The notes beneath the pieces were generated by a model, which searched no databases, was not told the origin of the DNA, and saw only the letters and a program-made list of their open reading frames with translations. Below are positions 1-9,976 of a DNA stretch of 64,000 nt, piece by piece. Each line of letters opens with the position of its first letter. Positions within the stretch are counted from its first letter, which is position 1. Position numbers and translations under genes: made by a program. Origin of the DNA: Bacillota bacterium (GTDB lineage: Bacteria > Bacillota > Bacilli > Paenibacillales > UBA4045); assembly GCA_023441055.1 (NCBI GenBank), contig JAEZQY010000020.1, positions 62,001-126,000 on the forward strand, written 5' to 3'.

Positions 1-278
1 ATCGGCAGCACCCACAGCAGCGGGATCGTATTCAGCAGGATCGCTCGCTGTATCCTCTCCTTACGATAGGCGATCCAACTGCCGACCGCGCCAACCAAGA
101 GGCCTAGCGGATACATCCAAATCAGAACGTACAGCAGCACTAGACCGGCATTCTCCTCTGAGCCAGGCGCATCGAACATCATGATCATCACCATCGCGAA
201 GATGAGCCATGCGGCCAGGAACATCACGTACACAACCTGCGAAATGATGAGCAGCAGCTTTGCCGTGCGTTTATTCAT
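1..278 (-). CDS. Small integral membrane protein, 3' end outside window
   Basis: Only the first 92 residues are present because the frame runs off the left edge. They show a short basic N-terminus (MNKRTAK) and three hydrophobic stretches at about residues 8-34, 45-70 and 78-92, with a basic loop (YRKERIQR) between the second and third. No family is recognised. The ATG overlaps the TGA of the upstream SLH-protein gene by four bases (ATGA), and a GAAGGAAGG ribosome binding site lies inside the end of that gene. Translation is therefore probably coupled to the surface protein, and this may be a membrane partner of it; that role is inference. Confidence 0.7.
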   Translation of the reverse strand, partial: MNKRTAKLLLIISQVVYVMFLAAWLIFAMVMIMMFDAPGSEENAGLVLLYVLIWMYPLGLLVGAVGSWIAYRKERIQRAILLNTIPLLWVLP

Positions 279-3200
279 CGTGTCAGCCTTCCTTCCTCAT
301 CGCTCTTGTGCAGCCATTTCGCAATTACGGTCGCCGCCTCTGCGCGGGTCGTGTTGGACTTAGGTCGGAACTGTCCGCTCGTATCCCCTGTAATGATGCC
401 GCTCTCTGCCGCCGCTTGAACCGCCGCATTCGCCCAGCCGGAGATCGCTGCGTCATCCGCGAATGACCGCTCCCTGGTCCCCGAGGATAGCCCGAACGCC
501 CTCGCTATGATCGCCGCCGTCTCCTCTCTGGTGATCTGCGCATTCGGCCGGAAGGTGCCATCCGCATACCCGCTGATCCATTGACGCGCAGCTGCAGCCG
601 AAATTATCGCCTCCGCCCAATGCCCCGCCGTATCCGCGAAGCGCCGCTCCCCGGAAGGCTCCAGGTGAAGGACGCGCGCCACGAGGGCGATGAATTCTGC
701 CCGCGTAATTGGCCGATCCGGTTTGTACTGGCCATCCGGGTAACCGGAAGCCAGGCCCAGCTGCATCAGCTGCATGATGTAGGGTTCTGCCCAATGGCCC
801 GCTACATCAGCAGGCACTTCGAGCTCGATCTCCACAGCAGCCGCTTCCTCAGCCGCTACCGCGATCACTGCGAACTTCGTAAAGTGATCGGTTTCGCCGC
901 TGACCGTCCGCGCCTCCCAATCGACCTCAACCTGCTCCAGCTCTATCCATTCCCCTGTCTGCTCATCTAACCAGGCCAGTGTAAGCCGCATCCCGCTGGC
1001 ATCCAGCTCCTCTGGCGCGACCTCGAACGGAAGCTCCACTCGGATTCGCTCAGCGAACAGCCCGGGCACATCCTTGGTAATCTCATACACGCTGCTGTAA
1101 ATCTGCTCCAGGGATGGGAGCGCATCATCACTAACCATCTCGACGCGGATTGTGACCGATTGTTCAACAGCTGACTCCGGCACTTGGAAAACAACCCCCA
1201 GCACTTCTATGACTCCGCCCTGCTGTGTGATCGTTCCTGTCTCAAATTCATCCTCGGCATCCGAATCCGAGCTGGACTCCTCCTCTGAATCCGACGATTC
1301 TGAATCTTCTGGCTCATCAGGCTCACTTGCCGCGATCACCTGCACCGTTCGTGTCACCGGATCAGCAGCATTGCCCGCCCGATCCGCTGCATCATATTGC
1401 AGCGTGTATGTTCCGGCTGCAGCTTGATTGACGCTGCCGCTGACCGTTATCAGCCCCGTAATATTCCCATCTACATCATCAATGGCTGCCGCCCCCGGAT
1501 CGCTGAATGCCTGACCTTGTTCAAGTATAATCGTTACTGAGCCGTTCAAGGTGATGACCGGCTTCACACGATCAATATTCGCGATCTGACGTTTCTCGAT
1601 TACTTCAAGACCGGTCAGGTCCTTCGCATACAGGCTGATCCATCCATTTTCATTCAGCACAATCGGACTGCTGTCCCACAGCGTTCCTCCTGCAGCGAAG
1701 TCAGCAAGCTGCGCATCCTCCAGCATGTACTTCATGACATCCAGCCCATTGGTCGCATAGACCGCAGCTGTCACGGTTACCGCGCCATTGGTCTGCCCGA
1801 TTGGCGATAAGCTCGGGAAGATCGCTAGTGATTCATCCGACTCAACAACATGCACCAGCCGCTGCACAGGGTCACTCGTATTGCCGACTGCATCGGTCAC
1901 CTGATAGATCAGCGTGTATACGCCCGCTTCGGATGAATCCACATGACCAGTCACGCTCACGAAAGCGGTCAGAATGCCATCCTTATCATCCGTCGCGGTT
2001 AAGCCGGGATCTAGGAATGGCGCGCCAATCGGTATCGTCACGACCGGCGAACCGATCAGTGTAACGACTGGCTTCACGCGGTCAATGTTCGAGATGGTGA
2101 TGGAGGTCAGCGTTTCGTTGCCCGCTGCGTCCTGCGCGTAGACGGAATACACACCATCATGTTCAGCTGCGAATGAGTCGTGAAGCTCCAGACCCTCTAG
2201 GAGGATGACATCCTTATCCGCCTCGCCGAGCATCCACTTCTTCACAGCAATGCCGCTATGGACGTCATACACATCCGCTGTCACCGTTACCGCCTGATTC
2301 GTCGGAAGCGTAATCGCTGCTTCAAGCCGTATACCTGGCGCGATACGGTCGATCCGATACGGCTCAGAACGCAGGAAGAACGGGCGCTCCAGCGCATCGG
2401 CCACATGTACGTGCATGTACCACTCTCCGCTGTCCACTGGCAGCGATACTTCGTCACCGGATGTAAATTCGGTCCAGCCTGCACTGGTCCCCCATGCTGG
2501 AGGAGCTTCATCATTCGACCACAGGTAGTGCAGCAAGCCCCCATGCGCGACATCAACTGCTGCAGCTGTGTCGACGAGTCGACTCCATGCCATCCCATCC
2601 GGGCTGAACACCGCGTCTGGCGTTATCGCTACATCATAGAAGGTATGTCCATGAACGTCGGCATACGTTTCGGCTGTCGAGCCGATATGTCCGGACAGGA
2701 TAACCCTGTCCGCAGCCTCATCGTCACCGCTGAGCATGAAAGCATTGTTCACAATGCTCGTATCCAACCGTTCCATGATAATCTGCTGCAATGGATTGAA
2801 CACGAACGCCCACTGACCGATTTCTTCAACGGAAGCCGGAATTCTCAAATGGGTGATTTTATTATTCAGGAAGGCTTCCTTGGCAATCACCTTCAGCTCC
2901 GGTCCCAATGCCACTTCCGTCAAGTGATTATAGCGAAACGCGCTTTCGCCGATTGCAGCCAGCCGCGCCGGGAGTTTGACCGATGTGACATCCTTCAGCT
3001 CGAACGTATAATGATCGATCGCCGTCACATCCAGCCCATTCCACGTATCTGGAATATGCACGGCACCGCCAACTCCTGCGTATTCATAGATCATTGCTTC
3101 GCCTGTCTCATGCTCGTAATAGTAGAACTCGCCATCCGACTGCAGCACTCTGAACAGGCTGCCTTGCTGCATCGCGTAATCCTCTGCGGGAGACTCGGCT

Positions 3201-4756
3201 GATGCGGCAATCGTGAGCAGGCTTTGGTCTCCGATTAACTGAAGCGCATCGTGACCGATTATCGTTTCTCCTTCAACGATAACAAGCCGCATTGGATTAT
3301 ATAAGAATGACCATTGCCCGATTTCCTCCACTGACGCCGGCAGCATAACCTTATACAACGCGTTACCCAGAAAGGCACTCTCGCCAATCGATTTCAATTC
3401 ATCGCTGAAATTCACTCGCTTGATCGGGTTGCTCTGGAATGCGCCATATCCGATTACTTGTACGGACGGAGGCAATTCCACTCCTGTCAGCGAACGATAG
3501 GCGAACGCAGATGCCCCAATCGTTCGGACGACGCTGCCGCCGAGTTTAGCCGGAATGGTCAGCTCGCCTCCCGCATGACCGACGAAATCGACAATCCTAG
3601 CTGTATCGGATGCTCGTTCAATATAAGAATAATCGCCAATCATCAGGTGTTCCGCAAATTCAAACGCATTCGCGTTAGCATAGGCTTCTGCCTCTCCTCC
3701 TGGCTCGCCGATCATGATGGGATCCACAGGGTACCCCGGCAGCTTGCCGAATGAAGCATCCCCCAATTGTATATCATATCGCTCCACGATAATCGTCTCC
3801 AACCGATGATTGGCGAACGCCAGCTCATCCAATTGCTCCACAGACTGAGGTAGACGCAGCTTACGAATCAAACTATTATTGAACGCCCCTCGGCCCACCG
3901 ATCGCACACCGTCCGATAAGCGCAGCTCCCGTATTGGCGTATTCTCGAATGCCCAATCCCCGATATGTTGAACATGTCCAGGCACCTCTAAGAATGCCAA
4001 TTGGTTATTCGCGAATACACCCATCCCAATCTCAGTGAGACCTGTCCCAAATTGGATTGTTCTAAGCAGATTGTGCTGGAACGCCCAATCGCCGATAGTG
4101 GTTACGGTGTCCGGGATCGTCACGTGCGGCAGCGCATTATTCATGAACGCCGCGCGGCCGACCGACTGGAGACTCTCCGGAAGAACGACACTGGTTAATC
4201 CGCTGTCCTTGAACACTTCTGAGAAGATCCCCACAACTGGAAAGCCGTCCACTTCTTCTGGAATCACCACATTCAGACTCAAGCGGTCATAGAAGATGAC
4301 ATCCGCCAGATCATCCACAATCGCATAGTGCAGCCCATCTGCATCTGCATGGTAATTGTCCAGCGGCACAAACGTAAACCCTCTATTTGAAGCGAATGTC
4401 TGGGCTGGTGATCCCGGATGTCCGACCACGATGATATCGGAGTGATGAGCGAACGCATCGTTATGGATCGAAGTGGCTGCGCCTTCTATGACCACCAGCT
4501 TCAGTTCATTATTTTCGAACGCCCACGCCCTGATATTCCCGACCGATGGCGGAATAACAACGCTGCGCAGGTGATTATCCGCATACGCACCCATACCGAT
4601 CTCCGTCACATCATCCGGTATTTGCACATGCGTTAGACCTTGATTCTGATCCGTCCATGGCTCAATGATCGCTGCACTCACTGGAGTCGGTGCTGTATAC
4701 GACAGCAAGCCGACGCACAGAGCGACGGCCCATAGTACAACATGCTTCCTCAACAT
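275..4756 (-). CDS. Secreted surface protein: BspA-type LRRs, two Ig-like domains, three SLH domains
   Basis: This 1493-residue protein begins with a signal peptide (hydrophobic core, cleavage probably after TPVSA). Residues about 35-740 are BspA/LRR_5-type repeats with recurring IGxxAFxxN and LPxSVxxIG phrases, broken by linkers such as GHPGSPAQTFA. Two DUF5011-type Ig-like domains follow (VKPVVTLIG and VKPVITLNG), then a Ser/Asp/Glu-rich linker and a beta-rich domain. Three SLH motifs end the protein (DVAGHWAEPYI, DTAGHWAEAII and a weaker AISGWANAAV). SLH domains normally bind pyruvylated secondary cell-wall polymer, so the protein should sit on the wall with its LRR part exposed, likely for adhesion or ligand binding. 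I chose the ATG at 4756 because AAGGAG lies 12 bases upstream; a longer frame starting at 4786 lacks a good site. It follows a two-component system on the same strand. Confidence 0.88.
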   Translation of the reverse strand: MLRKHVVLWAVALCVGLLSYTAPTPVSAAIIEPWTDQNQGLTHVQIPDDVTEIGMGAYADNHLRSVVIPPSVGNIRAWAFENNELKLVVIEGAATSIHNDAFAHHSDIIVVGHPGSPAQTFASNRGFTFVPLDNYHADADGLHYAIVDDLADVIFYDRLSLNVVIPEEVDGFPVVGIFSEVFKDSGLTSVVLPESLQSVGRAAFMNNALPHVTIPDTVTTIGDWAFQHNLLRTIQFGTGLTEIGMGVFANNQLAFLEVPGHVQHIGDWAFENTPIRELRLSDGVRSVGRGAFNNSLIRKLRLPQSVEQLDELAFANHRLETIIVERYDIQLGDASFGKLPGYPVDPIMIGEPGGEAEAYANANAFEFAEHLMIGDYSYIERASDTARIVDFVGHAGGELTIPAKLGGSVVRTIGASAFAYRSLTGVELPPSVQVIGYGAFQSNPIKRVNFSDELKSIGESAFLGNALYKVMLPASVEEIGQWSFLYNPMRLVIVEGETIIGHDALQLIGDQSLLTIAASAESPAEDYAMQQGSLFRVLQSDGEFYYYEHETGEAMIYEYAGVGGAVHIPDTWNGLDVTAIDHYTFELKDVTSVKLPARLAAIGESAFRYNHLTEVALGPELKVIAKEAFLNNKITHLRIPASVEEIGQWAFVFNPLQQIIMERLDTSIVNNAFMLSGDDEAADRVILSGHIGSTAETYADVHGHTFYDVAITPDAVFSPDGMAWSRLVDTAAAVDVAHGGLLHYLWSNDEAPPAWGTSAGWTEFTSGDEVSLPVDSGEWYMHVHVADALERPFFLRSEPYRIDRIAPGIRLEAAITLPTNQAVTVTADVYDVHSGIAVKKWMLGEADKDVILLEGLELHDSFAAEHDGVYSVYAQDAAGNETLTSITISNIDRVKPVVTLIGSPVVTIPIGAPFLDPGLTATDDKDGILTAFVSVTGHVDSSEAGVYTLIYQVTDAVGNTSDPVQRLVHVVESDESLAIFPSLSPIGQTNGAVTVTAAVYATNGLDVMKYMLEDAQLADFAAGGTLWDSSPIVLNENGWISLYAKDLTGLEVIEKRQIANIDRVKPVITLNGSVTIILEQGQAFSDPGAAAIDDVDGNITGLITVSGSVNQAAAGTYTLQYDAADRAGNAADPVTRTVQVIAASEPDEPEDSESSDSEEESSSDSDAEDEFETGTITQQGGVIEVLGVVFQVPESAVEQSVTIRVEMVSDDALPSLEQIYSSVYEITKDVPGLFAERIRVELPFEVAPEELDASGMRLTLAWLDEQTGEWIELEQVEVDWEARTVSGETDHFTKFAVIAVAAEEAAAVEIELEVPADVAGHWAEPYIMQLMQLGLASGYPDGQYKPDRPITRAEFIALVARVLHLEPSGERRFADTAGHWAEAIISAAAARQWISGYADGTFRPNAQITREETAAIIARAFGLSSGTRERSFADDAAISGWANAAVQAAAESGIITGDTSGQFRPKSNTTRAEAATVIAKWLHKSDEEGRLTR

Positions 4757-4838
4757 ATGCGCTTTCAGCTCCTTATCATGACACATTTGGAGTTGATTAT
4801 ACGGCAGCGCACCTTAACTAAAGTTTAACATTGTCGAT

Positions 4839-5993
4839 TCATGTAGAAGATCCAGCGTCACCCAGTACGGTACGAACGTAGTCCACCAGTTGATCGCTAG
4901 GAGCAAGCCCCAGCTCATCTCTGGCATAGTGCACATATCGCTCATAAATCTTAAGCATCTCTGCATGACTGCCGCGCTCTGCATATAACTGCATGAGCTC
5001 GAGCGCAGTCGACTCGGACTCCGGTGAGAGCTGGAACAACTGCGCCGCGCAATCCAGCTGCCGCTGGCGATCCCCCTCCAGTCGATACCGCTCCTTGGCC
5101 GCGCGGATGACGCGCAGCGTACGATTCCGCAGTTCCAGCCGCTGCAGCACAAATTCCGGCTGTTCAATCTGATAGAAGTAATCGCCCTGATAGACAGCCA
5201 TCAGCTTCTTCACCGTATGCCAATCCGGAGGAGCTTCGGATGCCTCCAGCTCGTCAAGAATAAGCAGCAGATCAAGAACATCCCATTGCATTCCCTCTGC
5301 CAAATAAAACCGATACCCGTTATCATGCTTGCGTATGGCTTCCGAATATCCGAGCTCCTTAAGCGACTTGCGCAAGTAGGACATGCTCGTGTACACGAGC
5401 ACCTTGGCCCGCTCGCTGTCAGACTCCGGATACAGTCGTTCGATAAGCTCAAGCGTCGTGACGGCGCGCTGATGGTTGTGGAGCAGACAAGCGCACAGCT
5501 CCTTCACCTTCCTTGTCCGCCATCTCAGCTGCTCAGACTGATGCTGATCAATCAGCGCGAACTCGCCCATCGCTTGCACACGCAATGTCCCTCGCTTGCG
5601 CGCCTTCTGCGGCTTGCTGCCTGTCGTCTGCAGCCGTGCCAGCGTCTTCATCAGACGCTTGCGGCTTGCCGGCTTCAGCACATAATCCAAGGAATGCAGC
5701 TCGAACGCTTGCACCGCGTACTCGCTGTATGCCGTAACGAACACAACCTCAACTTCTGGATATCGCTCCTTCACTGTCTCAGCGACCTCCAGACCATTCG
5801 TCTCCGGCATCTCAATATCGATGAACACCACATCTGGCAGGCTGTCGAGCTCCTCAAGGCGCTGCAGCTCGTCCAGAAACCGATCTGGACACTGCCATGC
5901 GGATATCCGCTCGATTCCGCCAGCCTCCTTCAGCGTCATGTCCAGATTCTCGAGTGCATGCTCTTCGTCATCGAGCAGCATGACCTTGATCAT
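4839..5993 (-). CDS. Response regulator with winged-helix and BTAD domain (SARP-like)
   Basis: This 384-residue regulator has an N-terminal receiver domain with the acidic pair D8-D9, the phospho-acceptor D59 in FIDIEMP, and a conserved lysine in YVLKP. After a basic linker comes a winged-helix DNA-binding region (about 140-235), then a bacterial transcriptional activator domain (BTAD, about 245-375), as in SARP-type regulators. Its start overlaps the stop of the upstream kinase by four bases (ATGA), so it is almost certainly the partner of that kinase. An 82-base gap separates it from the LRR/SLH protein gene, which is a plausible but unproven target. Confidence 0.87.
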   Translation of the reverse strand: MIKVMLLDDEEHALENLDMTLKEAGGIERISAWQCPDRFLDELQRLEELDSLPDVVFIDIEMPETNGLEVAETVKERYPEVEVVFVTAYSEYAVQAFELHSLDYVLKPASRKRLMKTLARLQTTGSKPQKARKRGTLRVQAMGEFALIDQHQSEQLRWRTRKVKELCACLLHNHQRAVTTLELIERLYPESDSERAKVLVYTSMSYLRKSLKELGYSEAIRKHDNGYRFYLAEGMQWDVLDLLLILDELEASEAPPDWHTVKKLMAVYQGDYFYQIEQPEFVLQRLELRNRTLRVIRAAKERYRLEGDRQRQLDCAAQLFQLSPESESTALELMQLYAERGSHAEMLKIYERYVHYARDELGLAPSDQLVDYVRTVLGDAGSST

Positions 5994-8900
5994 CGAATCC
6001 CTCCTGTCGCAGTCTCGCTCGCTGTCTGCGGAATTTCGAACTCCACTGCTGTGCCCTGCTCCGTATGGAAGCGGAGACCTGAACCGTACAGCTTGCGCAA
6101 CCGCTCATCGATATTGCGCAGCCCGATACCGATCCGCTCCGCGCTGCTTGTCCGCTCTTGATGGAACACCTCGGCCAGCCGTTCCTGGGTCAATCCAATG
6201 CCATCATCGCTGACGCATACTCGGCAGGCGCCATCTTCGCCGCGCGTAATGACGATCTCGATCACACCACCAACGCTGCGACGCATGACGCCGTGCCGAA
6301 CCGCATTCTCCGCGAGCGGCTGAATCGTAAACTGCGGGATCAGCAGCTGCTCCGCATCCGCATCAATGCGGTAATGAACAGTTAAACGGCTGCCAAATCG
6401 CGCTTGCTCCATATTCAAGTAAGCTTCCACTACTTCCATCTCATCCTCAACCGTTACCAATGTCTCGATCCGGGTAGCCTCGAAGCTGCGTCTCATATAG
6501 GTGGACAGATCACTGATCAGATCTCTGGCCTTAGCCGGATCCTTCACACAGAATGTCGAAATCGTATTCAACGTATTATATAGAAAATGAGGCTTGATCT
6601 GTGCCTGCAGGAAGGCCAGCTCCGCATGCTTCACCTTGTTCATCGCGCGCTTGATCTCCAGCAGCATGCCTGCCCTCGCGCGGAATTCAGCGGCATCGAA
6701 CGGCTTCTGCAGGAAATCATTCGAGCCTGCTTCGAACGCTGCCAGCATCGTCTCTTGACGATGATCCGCGGATAGCAGCAGCACAGGCAGCTCCACCTCC
6801 GTCCAGCGCTGACGGATCATGCGGCACAGCTCGAAGCCAGTCTTATCCGGCATGACCGTATCGCATATGACCAGAGACAGCCGCTCGCCCATCGTATCGA
6901 TCAGGCGCCAGGCGCTCTCGCCATCCATGGTCGATAGGACGCCGCAGCCCTCCAGCTCGAGCGTATTCGCAATCGCTTGCAGATAGACGCGATCGTCAGC
7001 AGTGATGAGCACCAGCTCCTTCTGCCGGCCTTGATTGGCGCCGGGCCAAGCCTGCGCAGCGGCGGTCTCCAGATGCGTATGCTTCTCATCAGCTGTTCGC
7101 AAGCCGCCATCCGCCATAGACAGCGGCAAGCGTTCATCACTCGACTGACGCTCCAGCTCACTGCTCCACTCCCGGATTTGGAATCGAATGGCTGTGCCTG
7201 CATCCGGGAGCACTTCGAGCTCCATGTGCCCGCCATGCAGCTCGATCAGCGTTCTCGCAATCGGAAGGCCGAGCTTGATTCCACGGTATTCCGATGTCAA
7301 GGAGTGATCGATTTGCTCGAACGATGCGAACGCAAGCTGGCGTTCCTCCTCAGTCATCGAGCCGGACTCAACTCGCACCGATACGTCCAGCATCCCGTCT
7401 GTTGATCGGAGCACCGTTACCTTGAGCCTGCCCTCCCGCGCAATCTGCGCAGCGGCTGCGACCAGATTATGCAGAATCTGACCCAGCATGCGTTCATCTG
7501 CGTAAGCAGCCGCCTCGTCAGGGAGATTGGACTCAAATTGCGTCCCGCGATCACCAGCCAGATGGCGATGCACATCGAGAATCGACCGGATCATCGGTTC
7601 AAGCGATATCCGCTCCAGATGTGCCGAGAGCCGGCCATACTTGAGCTGGGAGTAGATCAATAAGTCGTCGATGAGATGGTTAAGCTTCCTCCCTCCAACG
7701 GCGATTAGCTCCAGCTGCTCCCGCTGCTGCTCGCTCATCGCACCGGCAGCGCCCCGCCGCATAGAATCTGCAATGCCGACCATGCCATGCAGCGGTGTCT
7801 TCAGCTCATAGGAGGTGCTGGCCAGGAACTCATCCTTCTGCCGATTAAGCACCACGAGCTCTGCAGACAGCTGCTTCGATTCCTCGAATGCTTGCGCATA
7901 CCGCTGCGCCAGCACGAATGCCTGGGCGATTAAGAAGATCGTCACCCCAACCGAGCCCAGCTCGCCGTGGCGCGTAATAATAACCGACTGAAAATGAAGC
8001 ATATCATGCAGACCGAACACAGCAATCGCGATAAATCCGAGCAGATGGGGAAAAGCGCCAGGGCGCTTCAGCAGCTGTGCCTTAATAATAGTTGCTGCGC
8101 CAGCTGCGAGCGCGCCGTACACGACAACATACATCATATTGGAAATCCCGATTAGCGACCGATCGGGAAGGATTAACGAGAGAAGAGAAAACCCTACAGC
8201 GCAAGCGGCATAGGCCTGAATCGGCCAGCGCTTGCTCTCGCTGGGGAACAATCCGTGAATGAGCAGCAGGAACGGCAGCGGTGCCCACACATCAGCCGTT
8301 ATCGCTAGGAATGACAAGACGGCCACCTGCATCTCAGGCAGCAGCTGTACCAGCAATCGGTCACCGACTACAATGATCCGCAGGATGATCAGCGCGCAGC
8401 CAGCAGCTAGAATGACATACAGCCGATCCTGGCGGAATGCAAGATAGAAGCATAGATAATAGAGCGCCATGATGAGCAGCGCGCCTATCAGGATGGATTC
8501 CTTCTGAACCACTCGCTTATCGACGCGCTTCACGGCATCTTCCGAGCCCATCTCAATCGGAAACCAGAAGCCGTCTACCGATTCACCGTCACTGCGCACT
8601 TGGACAATCAGCTCGAAATTCCGGTCAGGCGCTTGGAAAGCCGCCATCCTCGGCAGCGTGTCCCGCCCGATTGGCGAATCCGTATGCCGTTCAACATCTC
8701 GGTTGGCAGCCAGTACTCGATCATTGACATACAATCGGTAGGCCATTGATGTGCTGCCGAGCTTCAGAGCAAACGGCTCACCAAGCGGCGCATTGCGGAT
8801 GACGATGCGATAAGTAGCTGTCCGCGCATGTCCTTCATTCCATCGATGCGGTACAGCTTCAATATTCGGTAGAGCTGTGGCTGGAAATTCACCATACGAC

Positions 8901-9112
8901 AGCAAGCCTTGATGAAATTCCCATTCTCCGTTCAGCCGCAGCAGCGTCCCAGCGCTCGAATCCCATGCCGCCAGATCCAGCACGCCATTCTTGGGCTCAG
9001 GCCAATTTCCTCCATCCCGAATCACATTCAAATTGATCATAGTCAGCATGAGCAGGCTGACTAGGATAGCCGCTGCGAACATACCGCTTCGCTTTGTGAA
9101 TCCATCTACCAT
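5990..9112 (-). CDS. Hybrid sensor: 7TMR-DISM, degenerate HisKA module, receiver, LytS-type kinase
   Basis: This 1040-residue protein has an N-terminal TM helix, an extracellular jelly-roll-like 7TMR-DISM sensor region (about 45-190), and seven TM segments (about 200-400). A HisKA/HATPase module follows, then a receiver domain (acceptor in LVICDTVMP), then a LytS-type kinase with IKPHFLYN (H842) and an intact ATPase region (NAVRHGV, DDGIGL, GIGLRN). In the first kinase module the H-box histidine is replaced by tyrosine (FLASTSYELKTP, Y435), and its N- and G1-boxes are also poor. It probably acts as a pseudokinase, with phosphorylation done by the C-terminal module. It overlaps the response regulator gene and likely phosphorylates it. 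The start is uncertain by a few codons. Confidence 0.9.
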   Translation of the reverse strand: MVDGFTKRSGMFAAAILVSLLMLTMINLNVIRDGGNWPEPKNGVLDLAAWDSSAGTLLRLNGEWEFHQGLLSYGEFPATALPNIEAVPHRWNEGHARTATYRIVIRNAPLGEPFALKLGSTSMAYRLYVNDRVLAANRDVERHTDSPIGRDTLPRMAAFQAPDRNFELIVQVRSDGESVDGFWFPIEMGSEDAVKRVDKRVVQKESILIGALLIMALYYLCFYLAFRQDRLYVILAAGCALIILRIIVVGDRLLVQLLPEMQVAVLSFLAITADVWAPLPFLLLIHGLFPSESKRWPIQAYAACAVGFSLLSLILPDRSLIGISNMMYVVVYGALAAGAATIIKAQLLKRPGAFPHLLGFIAIAVFGLHDMLHFQSVIITRHGELGSVGVTIFLIAQAFVLAQRYAQAFEESKQLSAELVVLNRQKDEFLASTSYELKTPLHGMVGIADSMRRGAAGAMSEQQREQLELIAVGGRKLNHLIDDLLIYSQLKYGRLSAHLERISLEPMIRSILDVHRHLAGDRGTQFESNLPDEAAAYADERMLGQILHNLVAAAAQIAREGRLKVTVLRSTDGMLDVSVRVESGSMTEEERQLAFASFEQIDHSLTSEYRGIKLGLPIARTLIELHGGHMELEVLPDAGTAIRFQIREWSSELERQSSDERLPLSMADGGLRTADEKHTHLETAAAQAWPGANQGRQKELVLITADDRVYLQAIANTLELEGCGVLSTMDGESAWRLIDTMGERLSLVICDTVMPDKTGFELCRMIRQRWTEVELPVLLLSADHRQETMLAAFEAGSNDFLQKPFDAAEFRARAGMLLEIKRAMNKVKHAELAFLQAQIKPHFLYNTLNTISTFCVKDPAKARDLISDLSTYMRRSFEATRIETLVTVEDEMEVVEAYLNMEQARFGSRLTVHYRIDADAEQLLIPQFTIQPLAENAVRHGVMRRSVGGVIEIVITRGEDGACRVCVSDDGIGLTQERLAEVFHQERTSSAERIGIGLRNIDERLRKLYGSGLRFHTEQGTAVEFEIPQTASETATGGIR

Positions 9113-9197
9113 TTCCCCAAGACCCCCGTGTCTTGTCCGGTCTGTTCACGCTCTTCCATTATACTTCCAATCTATCCAATCAACTACTGGAGTCTCC

Positions 9198-9809
9198 TCA
9201 TTTCTGTGCATCTAGAATGAACATGGATGCATCCTGACCCATGAACAGCTTCCTCCCGGTGTAGAACGTCTTCGATTGGATATGACCATACCCCAAATTA
9301 GTCATCAATCGTGTCAGCTCATCTTGCTCAAAGCCAGGATGCACGATATCCGATACCACCGCTTCATTCTTATCAAAGTCTACGATGATCAAGTGTCCGC
9401 CTGGATGTAGAACATTATACAGCCTGGATAAGAGCGTCTCCACATCTGGAATGTGAAGCAGCACTTGAGCCATCAGAATATAGTCTGCGCGCAGATCCAT
9501 TCTGTTGTCATGCTCGAAATCGAAGCATATGGTCTTCGCATTCTGGATAGCGGAATCAGCTAATTTCCGCTCAATTTCCTTGAGCATATTCGGAGAGGTA
9601 TCCAGGAACAGCATGGATTTGAAATCCTGCACTAGCTCCAAACCCACCAAACCCGTCCCGCAGCCAAAATCAATCGCTGTCTTGTCCGACGTATTCTCCA
9701 AGTATTCTCGAATTGCAGCTGATGACAGCTGTGCAATGTTCACTCGATCTGCCGTGTCATATGTGCCTGCAATCATCTCAAACTTATCCGTATTCCCCAC
9801 ATGCTCCAC
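9198..9809 (-). CDS. Class I SAM-dependent methyltransferase
   Basis: The 203-residue protein has a Rossmann-type methyltransferase core: motif I AIDFGCGTGLVGLEL (about 43-57) binds S-adenosylmethionine, followed by the acidic loop LFLDTSPNML, the motif LRADYILMAQVLLHI and the post-II phrase VLHPGGHLIIVDFD. The substrate cannot be read from sequence; small-molecule acceptors are common in this Methyltransf_11-like group. The start is a GTG with a weak upstream site, so a few residues at the N-terminus are uncertain. It is transcribed alone, between the kinase operon and the sugar importer, with no evident functional link to either. Confidence 0.8.
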   Translation of the reverse strand: MEHVGNTDKFEMIAGTYDTADRVNIAQLSSAAIREYLENTSDKTAIDFGCGTGLVGLELVQDFKSMLFLDTSPNMLKEIERKLADSAIQNAKTICFDFEHDNRMDLRADYILMAQVLLHIPDVETLLSRLYNVLHPGGHLIIVDFDKNEAVVSDIVHPGFEQDELTRLMTNLGYGHIQSKTFYTGRKLFMGQDASMFILDAQK

Positions 9810-9903
9810 CTCACTAATTCTAAATATTATAGGTCTGTACGATTCCTTCCATTATACTGCCAATCAAGCAATCGAACTACTGCCAGCGCCACTCACAACA
9901 TGC

Positions 9904-9944
9904 AAAAAATCCGCCCTGGGCATTCCCAATGTGCGGATTATTTT
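9904..9944 (-). terminator. Rho-independent terminator of the first ABC operon
   Basis: On the minus strand the arms AATCCGC and GCGGATT form a stem, with an inner TGGG/CCCA pairing, and are followed at once by a run of Ts. It lies about 35 bases past the stop of the last permease gene. Confidence 0.85.
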
Positions 9945-9976
9945 GACTAGTCTTACTATGCAGGTAGTTGGCTCAC

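Noticed and set aside
2258..3202. Long plus-strand frame opposite the LRR/SLH gene
   Set aside because: It is an antisense shadow of repeat-rich coding DNA; the minus-strand frame has signal peptide, LRR and SLH domains.
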